The translations under genes were made by a program, and so were the position numbers. DNA of 33,104 nt from Trueperaceae bacterium (GTDB taxonomy: Bacteria > Deinococcota > Deinococci > Deinococcales > Trueperaceae), in assembly GCA_030147925.1 (NCBI GenBank), contig JASBUK010000080.1:1-33104 (forward strand), in the 5' to 3' direction. The notes beneath the pieces are model-generated. The model did not search any database. It worked only from the letters and a program-made list of their open reading frames with translations, and was not told where the DNA came from. Shown piece after piece: positions 24,621-31,047 of the stretch. Position 1 is the stretch's first letter. Every line of letters begins with the position of its first letter.

Positions 24621-26246
24621 TTAAACCAGACGTCCACGCAACCAGGAGGAAGCAAAATCGATGATGTTGACGACGATGATAATGGCGATAATGGCGATGA
24701 TCATCTGATTGTACTGACCGCTGGCCATCTTCTCTTGAATAAAAAAGCCGATACCACCCGCACCTACCAGCCCCAGTACGATAGACACGCGAAAATTGAT
24801 TTCGAAGCGATAGAGCGTCCAACCTACAAAGAGCGGCATGACCTGCGGCAAGATGGCCCAGCGCACTACGTTGCTACCCGACGCCCCGACGGCTTCGAGG
24901 GCTTCGATAGGCCCCTGGTCAACGTTTTCAATTGATTCAGAATAAACCTTACCCAGGTCGGCAATAGAGTGAATAGCCATAGCCATGACGCCTGCAAGTG
25001 GACCCAGACCGACGGCGGCAACAAAGATGAGGGCCAAAATCAGGGTGTCAATGCCACGGTCAATGTTGAAAAATCCCCGGGTTAGACCGAATACGGTACG
25101 CATAAAGGCATTCCCCTGAGTTAAGTTGCGCGAGGCGAAAAAAGACATCGGTATGGCAAAGATTGCCGCCAAGAAAGTGCCCACCAGTGCGATCTCAAGG
25201 GTAATGAGCATTTGGCTGGCCACCTCTTGCAGAGGAAAACGTGAGAATTCGGGTTGAGACAGCAGCGGTGGCCAAGCCCGGTCCAAAAAATCTAAGAAAA
25301 AGGGCCAGCCTTCAACTAAGCGGGTGATGCTGAAATCGGTGGCTGAAAATGCCGGTGTGAGTACCAGGATAACGGCGGTAAACAAGCCTCCCGATATCAG
25401 GTCATTGGAATCTTCGAGATTAGGTCTCCACAGTTGCATAAGACCTGCACCAAGCATGAGCCCGGCTAGCAAGAAGAAGATGCCGGTGCCATATTTTCTG
25501 CTGGCTGGATTGATCAGCCGGAAACCTTCTTCGGCGGCTGCGCGTGGAATTTTTTGGCCTTCCAGCCCGGTGATTGAGCTGATGGGCTCGAGCTGTGTCA
25601 GCCCGATTCTGGCACGCTGCCTATTGAGTTCGTCCAAGCCCTGGTTATAAGCTTCGACCAGACGCTCCTCACTGCCCTGTGGTGCATTTATAAAGACCTT
25701 GTAGTAGCCCTGCGCATTGGGAAAATAGCGGTAACCCACTGGAGAATTGAGCCACCAGAAAACCAAGCCGCCTATGACTATGGCGGCAGCCGAAAGCGGC
25801 AATCTTAGTTTGGGGCGTCCCCAGACCAGCAAGATGATAACGGCCACGAAGCTCAAGCTGCTAACGGCCTCCATTAAGCCGTTTAGCGGACGAACTTGAG
25901 CCAGATAAGGCGACCTGGCCAGCCAGCTAAAGCCGACAATCAACGCTAAGCTACCGCCAAGCACCCCAGCCAGACCACTCATGCGACGGCCCAGATGCGC
26001 CCCGACCAGCCCCAGCACAGAGGCCAGTGGAATGAGAATCAGGATAGGGAAAGTAGGCAAGACGCCAAAGAGAGTAGGGGAAATGGTCTCACGGCTCAAA
26101 AAACCCAACGCCTCACTAAAGGGAAAAGCGACAAATATGAGCGACAGGGCCAAACTGCCCGCCACCACAAAGCGGCGCATTGAACCATTGGCCAAACCAC
26201 TTAGCAGAGCGCTTAACAGCCCTAGGGCAATATAGAACCACAGCAT
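24621..26246 (-). CDS. phnE: Phosphonate-type ABC transporter permease, N-terminally extended
   Basis: A 541-residue inner-membrane permease. The C-terminal ~220 residues are a PhnE permease domain: MLITLEIALVGTFLAAIFAI, then the ATPase-contacting loop EALEAVGASGSNVVRWAILP (448-467), then FRVSIVLGLVGAGGIGFFIQ. PhnE is usually about 250-280 residues; here about 270 extra residues precede it, with five or six membrane helices (1-165), a soluble segment (about 170-250, YYKVFINAPQGSEERLVEAY) and further helices (255-300). Its start overlaps the phnC stop as TAATG. Substrate could be phosphonate, phosphite or another oxyanion; no C-P lyase genes are near. Confidence 0.9.
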   Translation of the reverse strand: MLWFYIALGLLSALLSGLANGSMRRFVVAGSLALSLIFVAFPFSEALGFLSRETISPTLFGVLPTFPILILIPLASVLGLVGAHLGRRMSGLAGVLGGSLALIVGFSWLARSPYLAQVRPLNGLMEAVSSLSFVAVIILLVWGRPKLRLPLSAAAIVIGGLVFWWLNSPVGYRYFPNAQGYYKVFINAPQGSEERLVEAYNQGLDELNRQRARIGLTQLEPISSITGLEGQKIPRAAAEEGFRLINPASRKYGTGIFFLLAGLMLGAGLMQLWRPNLEDSNDLISGGLFTAVILVLTPAFSATDFSITRLVEGWPFFLDFLDRAWPPLLSQPEFSRFPLQEVASQMLITLEIALVGTFLAAIFAIPMSFFASRNLTQGNAFMRTVFGLTRGFFNIDRGIDTLILALIFVAAVGLGPLAGVMAMAIHSIADLGKVYSESIENVDQGPIEALEAVGASGSNVVRWAILPQVMPLFVGWTLYRFEINFRVSIVLGLVGAGGIGFFIQEKMASGQYNQMIIAIIAIIIVVNIIDFASSWLRGRLV

Positions 26247-26995
26247 TACAAAGTCTCCAGACTTCCGGCATAAATCTCGTGCTCGAGTTTGTCGCTTAGC
26301 GCTTCTACCGGCCCGTCAAAGACCAGGCGACCATTGTTAAAGGCTAAGATGCGTTTAGCGTAGCGCCTAGCTAATTCCAGGACGTGGATATTGACCAGTA
26401 CCGTGACGCCCTTTTCTTCGTTGTATTCCTTTAAGAGCCCCAAAATGACATCGGAAAGGCGCGGGTCTAAGCTGGCCATAGGTTCGTCCGCCAATATCAG
26501 TTGCGGTTCCTGGGTCATGGCCCTGGCAATGGCTACGCGTTGCTGCTGACCACCGGAGAGCGAATCCACGCGGGCCAATTCCTTGTCTGATAGACCAACA
26601 TTGCGAATATAGGCCTGCGCCAGCTCGATATCTTTTTCGGTATATAAACCCAAAAGTCCGCGCCAGGTGGAGTGATAACCGAGCCGTCCGCTTAACACAT
26701 TGTCGATAACGCGAAGTCGGGTCACTAAATTAAACTGCTGAAAAATAAAGCCGACGGTGCGGCGATAGCGTTGCAAAGCGCGTCCGCGCAAACTAGCGAC
26801 ATCTACACCCTCAACGATTATCTGACCGGCGCTGGGATCAAACAGGCGGTTTAAGCAACGCAAAAAGGTGGATTTGCCCGCACCGGATAAGCCGATTACG
26901 GCGATAAAATCCCCGTCGGGAATGCTCAGGCTAACATTATCTAGAGCCTGGACACCGCCGGGGAAGGTCTTGCTAAGATTTTTTACTTCAATCAT
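26246..26995 (-). CDS. phnC: Phosphonate-type ABC transporter ATP-binding protein
   Basis: A 249-residue ATPase that drives the PhnE permease. Walker A is GLSGAGKS (35-42), the Q-loop is FIFQQFNLV (83-91), the signature is LSGGQQQR (146-153) and Walker B is LILADEPMASLD (166-177). HxLE-type NIHVLELARRYAKRI supplies the switch His. VDSLSGGQQQRVAIARAMTQ and the whole length fit PhnC. It overlaps phnE by one base (TAATG) and lies 474 nt downstream of phnD, with a terminator and a repeat between them. Confidence 0.93.
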   Translation of the reverse strand: MIEVKNLSKTFPGGVQALDNVSLSIPDGDFIAVIGLSGAGKSTFLRCLNRLFDPSAGQIIVEGVDVASLRGRALQRYRRTVGFIFQQFNLVTRLRVIDNVLSGRLGYHSTWRGLLGLYTEKDIELAQAYIRNVGLSDKELARVDSLSGGQQQRVAIARAMTQEPQLILADEPMASLDPRLSDVILGLLKEYNEEKGVTVLVNIHVLELARRYAKRILAFNNGRLVFDGPVEALSDKLEHEIYAGSLETL

Positions 26996-27116
26996 GAGTT
27001 TTATACCAGTTTCATATCGATTGGGTTAAAAAGCTGAATCTATTCGGCATTTTTAATGCGAGTGGAACGGGAAGAATGAGACGTGGGGCTTTCATAACGC
27101 TACAGAAATCAATCAG

Positions 27117-27352
27117 ATTCGGTAGTAGTCGGTGGTTTGTGGTTAATGGTAGGTGGTGAGTAGTAGGTGGTAGGTAGGAAAGGCGTTTTTAGAAAGCATT
27201 CCTACAAAGTTAGGTATGAGGTGTTAGGGGTTATGTCAATTCTCAACTACCTGGTTCTTGCCACCGCTGGAAAATCCCTGGCTTCTACTTCCTACTAACC
27301 ACTTTCCACTTACTTTTTACTTTCCTCTTTTTCCTTTTTACTTTCCACTTAC
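27117..27352 (+). repeat. MITE-like intergenic element, copy D (forward)
   Basis: GT-rich left arm (27120-27178), core AGAAAGCATTCCTACAAAGT then GAGGTGTTAGG (about 27191-27230), the shared CTGGAAAATCCCTGGCTTCT (27267-27286), and an AC/CT-rich right arm including CCTACTAACCACTTTCCACT (27291-27310). The core also occurs in reverse in copy B at about 22128-22180. It sits inside the phn cluster. Confidence 0.85.
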
Positions 27353-27414
27353 ACCTCATAAGACGAAGGAATTGATTCTTTTCGTTATTAGTTGGATACG
27401 ACATCCATGCTGTA

Positions 27415-27449
27415 GCTAAAAACCCCAGGGCAAACCTGGGGTTTTTAGC
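27415..27449 (-). terminator. Perfect bidirectional intrinsic terminator after phnD
   Basis: GCTAAAAACCCCAGG (27415-27429) and CCTGGGGTTTTTAGC (27435-27449) are exact inverted copies around a 5-nt loop. The stem is GC-rich at its top and each side carries a T5 tract, so it can terminate in both directions. It begins 20 nt after the phnD stop codon. It probably limits read-through from the abundant binding-protein message into phnC-phnE. Confidence 0.92.
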
Positions 27450-27469
27450 AAAAAGTTACGATAAACGCC

Positions 27470-28360
27470 TCATTGCTCGTCTAAACCAAGAACATCGCGG
27501 GCTTCGCGCACCACTTCGTAGTCGGCGCTGGTGGCCGGTACCATGTAGTCGATGCGGTAGAGGTCGAGCAGCAGAGTGCTCTCGGGTGCCTTGATGCGGG
27601 CTACGGCATCAGCAAGTTCTTGTGTGAGTTCCGGATAGATCTCCTGGAAGCCCTTAGCAACGCTGAAGGTATCGCCGGGGATGGGGCGCGAATAGAAAAT
27701 GGAAGTAATCTCGGCAGCCCGATCTTCGTCTAAGAATTGTGTCCAGGCACCGGAAATATTCTCGGCGTCATTGGCAAAGGTGGCAGCGGCATCAACAGAA
27801 CCGTTTAAGACTGAGAGAACAGCGGCGTCATGTTTGCCGGCAAAGACCTGGTTGGCAAAAAACTCATCAGGATTGATGCCCGCTAAGGTAATCTCGGCGC
27901 GGGGGAAGACGTAACCGGCTGCCGAGTTAGGGTCAACCCAGGCTATGGTTTTATCTTCCAGATCGGCTATTGAGCTGATACCGCTGTCTTTGCGCACGAT
28001 GATTGCTGACCAGTAGAAGGGATTGCCAAAACGCACCGACTTTAACAGGACTTGGGCGTCCGCTTCGCGTTCGGCGATGACATAGCCATCAGGTGGGAAG
28101 AAGGCAAAGTCGAGGTTACCCGAGCGCATGGCTTCGATTAGGCCCCGGTACTCGGTGGGCAGGAAAACCTCAATTTCAATCGCTCCTCCGAACTCGCCTT
28201 CGAGATAATCGGCAATGGCCTGGGTGGCGGCGGTGAGTTGTTCGGAGTTCTGTGTGGGGTTAAAACCAATGCGAACATTTAAAGGGGTCTGGGCGCTGGC
28301 AAACAGCAGTGAGCTTAAGAGCGCTAGACCTAAAACGGTGAAAACTAGCTTTTTGAACAC
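27470..28360 (-). CDS. phnD: Phosphonate-type ABC transporter substrate-binding protein
   Basis: A 296-residue periplasmic binding protein. A signal peptide (MFKKLVFTVLGLALLSSLLF, to about 24) lacks a lipobox Cys, so the protein is soluble in the periplasm. LNVRIGFNPTQNSEQLTAAT, AMRSGNLDFAFFPPDGYVIA, and EDKTIAWVDPNSAAGYVFPR match the PhnD/PtxB/phosphite-phosphonate binding family. The start is GTG with GGGAGG 7 nt upstream. It is first in the phnD-phnC-phnE order and is followed directly by a strong terminator, which would raise its level over the membrane components. The exact substrate is not readable. Confidence 0.9.
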   Translation of the reverse strand: MFKKLVFTVLGLALLSSLLFASAQTPLNVRIGFNPTQNSEQLTAATQAIADYLEGEFGGAIEIEVFLPTEYRGLIEAMRSGNLDFAFFPPDGYVIAEREADAQVLLKSVRFGNPFYWSAIIVRKDSGISSIADLEDKTIAWVDPNSAAGYVFPRAEITLAGINPDEFFANQVFAGKHDAAVLSVLNGSVDAAATFANDAENISGAWTQFLDEDRAAEITSIFYSRPIPGDTFSVAKGFQEIYPELTQELADAVARIKAPESTLLLDLYRIDYMVPATSADYEVVREARDVLGLDEQ

Positions 28361-28606
28361 GATTTTCCTCCCTTTATTCTGGGTTTTGGATATCCCGAAG
28401 ACAATTTAACATGTTGTGCTTCTGGGGGGTCGCTTGTTCGGCAGGTCTGCAACTAGCTTTTAAGGCGGTGTACCACAAATTGTGTATTGTGATTTTTGAA
28501 TTATGTCAGGGACGTTAGCTGGCAGATTCAACGCACACAATTTGGGACACCTTTGCCTTTAGAGAGCGAGAAGCAACTAATGATGCCTGGGTATAGAATG
28601 ACGGGC
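28361..28606. other. Divergent region between phnD and polX
   Basis: 246 nt. It must hold the phnD promoter on the minus strand. A TTG-initiated extension of polX back to 28496 is open but adds residues not found in the family, while the leaderless box favours 28607. Confidence 0.45.
28594..28599 (+). promoter_or_regulatory. Leaderless -10 box (TAGAAT) of polX
   Basis: TAGAAT is followed by 7 nt and then ATG at 28607, which begins the standard PolX N terminus MSLNKKQLA. It argues against the upstream in-frame starts. Confidence 0.6.
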
Positions 28607-30346
28607 ATGAGCTTAAACAAAAAACAACTGGCCGCCCAGCTAAAAGAGGTGGCGAATTTGCTCGAGCTTCTTGGTGAAGATGCCTTTAGAGCCAGGGCGT
28701 TTATGACTGCGGCCAGAAACATTGAAAATTTTGAAGGAGATGTTGCTCAACTACTGCAAGAAGATCGCCTAAGCGAAATAAAGGGCATTGGTTCAGGTTT
28801 AGCAGCAGAGTTAGCAGCGCTAAAGACCCAGGAAAGTTTACCGCTGTTAGAAGAACTTAAGGGGCGAGTACCCGAAGGGGTGCGCAGCCTCTTTATGGTT
28901 TCGGGCTTGGGGGCAAAAAAGATTGCCGCTCTTTGGCAAAGTGGCATTGTCAGCTTAGAAGATTTAGTGGCAGCTGCCCAAGCGGGTCGCATTGCCAGCA
29001 TGAAGGGCTTTGGCAAAAAGAGTGCCGAAAATATCTTGGTGGCGGCTCAGTTTGCGCTTAATGCCAGAAAACGCATGCATCTTAATGTGGCGCTTAAAAT
29101 AGCCCAGCTTGTTATCGAGGCAATAACCCAGGCCCTACCACAGGCTCGAGCCGAGATTGCAGGCAGTTTGCGCCGTGGCCTAGAAACCATTGGTGACATC
29201 AACCTGCTGATAACCGGGGTAAAAGCACCACAGGTCGCTAAGGCGCTGGAAAATATAGTGCAAGTTAAAGATTTAAGCGAAAGTCAGCTGACCGTGCTTT
29301 TGGACGGGCGCACAGTCCAAATTATTATTAGCAGCGAGGCAGCATTTGGCGCTTCTTTGGCGTTTTATACAGGTAATTATGAATATCGCCGGATGCTCTT
29401 AGAGCGTGCTGCCGAACTGGGCTATGAACTGCGCGAAGACGGTCTTTTTCAAGCTGATAAACTAACTGAAACAAAGTCGGAAGTCGATCTTTTCGAGAAG
29501 CTAAAGCTGCCCTTTATTCAAGCCGAACGCCGCGAGCAGCGGCAGCCTAAGCCAACGGCCCAAGTCATTACGCTGGCTGATATGCACGGCCTGGTGCACA
29601 ACCACTCCAGTTGGTCCGATGCGGTTAACAGCATCCGTGAGATGGTATCAGCGGCTCGAGCCAAGGGCTATAACTATCTGGCGATGGCGGATCACTCGCA
29701 AAGCTCTTACTACGCTAACGGCCTTAGCGCCGAACGGGTTTTTGCACAAGCTAAAGAAATTGCCGAAATTCGCCGTGAACTTGCTGACGAAGGCAGTGAT
29801 TTTGGCCTCTTACACGGCATCGAAGTAGATATCATGACCGACGGCAGCCTTGACTATCCCGATGAAGTTTTGGCTGTTCTGGACTACACCGTGGTGAGCG
29901 TACATCAGAACTTCAGTTTGAGCGAGAGCAAGCAAACCGCACGCATCATCCGTGCAGTGCAGAATCCTTATGCCGGCATCCTGGGTCATGCTACTGGGCG
30001 CTTGCTCTTGCGTCGGCCTGGCTATCAGCTTGATTTGCAGGCGGTAATCGAAGCCTGTGCCGAATCAAACACCGTAATCGAGATAAATGCCCACCCTTAC
30101 CGCCTCGATCTTGACTGGCGCTGGGTGATAAAAGCCCGGGAACTGGGCTGCAAATTTTCCATAAACCCCGATGCTCATCATATTGATGGTTTTGATGACT
30201 TGCGCTACGGGGTGATAGTAGCCCGCAAGGCAGGTTTAAGCAAGGTGGATGTAGTTAATACTGCGCCGACAGCAGAGCAGTTTTTGCGCCAGCTTAAAAG
30301 TTCCTCGCTTAAGTCGCCTGCAAAAGCGACTCAAGCAGAGAGTTAA
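28607..30346 (+). CDS. polX: PolX-PHP protein with degenerate polymerase active site
   Basis: A 579-residue family X DNA polymerase with C-terminal PHP phosphoesterase, a bacterial base-excision/gap-repair protein. The N terminus has helix-hairpin-helix motifs (LSEIKGIGSGLAAELAALK; FMVSGLGAKKIAALW; SMKGFGKKSAENIL). The polymerase palm has GSLRRGLETIGDINLLI: the first metal ligand Asp197 is kept, but the usual second Asp is Asn199, and the third (normally in QVDLR) is Ile240 in VQIII. Polymerisation is therefore expected to be lost. The PHP domain looks intact: HNHSSWSD with His331 and His333, MADHSQSS, EVDIM, SVHQNF, GHATGR, INAHPYRLD, NPDAHH. It should retain Mn-dependent 3'-5' exonuclease or phosphodiesterase activity. 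Start set by a TAGAAT box 7 nt upstream. Confidence 0.92.
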   Translation: MSLNKKQLAAQLKEVANLLELLGEDAFRARAFMTAARNIENFEGDVAQLLQEDRLSEIKGIGSGLAAELAALKTQESLPLLEELKGRVPEGVRSLFMVSGLGAKKIAALWQSGIVSLEDLVAAAQAGRIASMKGFGKKSAENILVAAQFALNARKRMHLNVALKIAQLVIEAITQALPQARAEIAGSLRRGLETIGDINLLITGVKAPQVAKALENIVQVKDLSESQLTVLLDGRTVQIIISSEAAFGASLAFYTGNYEYRRMLLERAAELGYELREDGLFQADKLTETKSEVDLFEKLKLPFIQAERREQRQPKPTAQVITLADMHGLVHNHSSWSDAVNSIREMVSAARAKGYNYLAMADHSQSSYYANGLSAERVFAQAKEIAEIRRELADEGSDFGLLHGIEVDIMTDGSLDYPDEVLAVLDYTVVSVHQNFSLSESKQTARIIRAVQNPYAGILGHATGRLLLRRPGYQLDLQAVIEACAESNTVIEINAHPYRLDLDWRWVIKARELGCKFSINPDAHHIDGFDDLRYGVIVARKAGLSKVDVVNTAPTAEQFLRQLKSSSLKSPAKATQAES

Positions 30347-30416
30347 TAAGGGCAAGAGATGTACATGGTATTCATCTCAAATCTTTATTAGGATGTGAGC
30401 TAATTTAACCTAAAGA

Positions 30417-30716
30417 CTAAATATAGACTTTTGAGCTACCGCTATGACCGCCGATGTCGATAATGTCCAGCACATAGCCCTGTTTTACTGTGTGGTCATA
30501 GTCCCAGATGATACGAATGTCGTTTGTGACCGAAGAGCTAAAAGCCGGCATACCCGTGCTGTCAAAGACTTTATGATTATGACTGCGAAGTTTAGGCGAA
30601 CGCGGGTCTAGGCTCAATAGCTCGAGCGTTTGGTCAATTTTCTTTCTGAGTGAGGCTTGTTTTTGATATTTGCGATACTTGCGGAGAAACTTTGGCCTGA
30701 AGCTAAGGCTGTACAT
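30417..30716 (-). CDS. RelE/YafQ-like toxin
   Basis: A 99-residue type II toxin of the RelE/ParE superfamily, which typically cleave ribosome-bound mRNA. A basic N-terminal helix region (FRPKFLRKYRKYQKQASLRK) is followed by the beta-sheet core ending FSSSVTNDIRIIWDYDHTV and DIIDIGGHSGSSKVYI, the C-terminal pattern of the mRNA-interferase subgroup. It begins 3 nt after the stop of the upstream antitoxin-like frame (TAG GGC ATG), giving antitoxin-toxin order. It carries one GCTCGAGC octamer, so it has been resident long enough to share the genome's signature. Confidence 0.82.
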   Translation of the reverse strand: MYSLSFRPKFLRKYRKYQKQASLRKKIDQTLELLSLDPRSPKLRSHNHKVFDSTGMPAFSSSVTNDIRIIWDYDHTVKQGYVLDIIDIGGHSGSSKVYI

Positions 30717-30719
30717 GCC

Positions 30720-31013
30720 CTATGACTTGCTGTTGTTTTTGAGTTCTTCGAGACTCATTATGATACCGGGTTCCCGGCGTGCCTCCTTGATGGAGGTTTG
30801 CTCTTTTTCACTCAATTCCATGACAGGCAGCGACTTTTCCCAGGCCAGCCAACGCATATGTTCTTCTTCAAACATAGCCTGTTTGTGCCTCCGGTGATAG
30901 TCAGAGAGGGCAAGCTTTAGTATCTCCGGATAATCAAGAGCCGGATAATCGTTTTTTAAGTCCTTGAGTAGTGCCTCGACGTCTTCATTGACCGTAAGTC
31001 TTATGGTTGCTAT
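30720..31013 (-). CDS. Putative ribbon-helix-helix antitoxin without a canonical start codon
   Basis: On the minus strand an open frame from 31022 to the TAG at 30720-30722 translates as IATIRLTVNEDVEALLKDL... followed by DYPEILKLALSDYHRRH, a ribbon-helix-helix DNA-binding pattern, then an acidic tail ending MSLEELKNNSKS. Position and size fit the partner of the RelE-like toxin. No ATG, GTG or TTG lies between the in-frame stop (31023-31025) and the conserved N terminus. The codon where Met is expected (31013-31011) is ATA. An ATG at 31023-31021 is one base out of frame. Either ATA is used, the gene has lost its start, or a base is wrong. About 97 residues; first residue uncertain. Confidence 0.6.
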   Translation of the reverse strand: MATIRLTVNEDVEALLKDLKNDYPALDYPEILKLALSDYHRRHKQAMFEEEHMRWLAWEKSLPVMELSEKEQTSIKEARREPGIIMSLEELKNNSKS

Positions 31014-31047
31014 ATAAGGCCATTATTGTCTTTTCGTGCTCAAAGTG

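Larger units (their letters stand above)
26996..27469. other. Long gap inside the phn gene cluster
   Basis: 474 nt between phnD and phnC (transcription runs leftwards). It contains repeat copy D (27117-27352), the perfect terminator (27415-27449) and about 120 nt next to phnC in which its promoter, if separate, should lie. No gene is seen. Confidence 0.7.

Noticed and set aside
28496-28606. TTG-initiated upstream extension of polX
   Set aside because: It adds 37 residues with no family similarity, while ATG 28607 begins the standard N terminus and has a -10 box 7 nt upstream.
30346-30416. Terminator between polX and the toxin (GAGATG...CATCTC)
   Set aside because: A 6-bp stem with an 11-nt loop and no T tract is not convincing.
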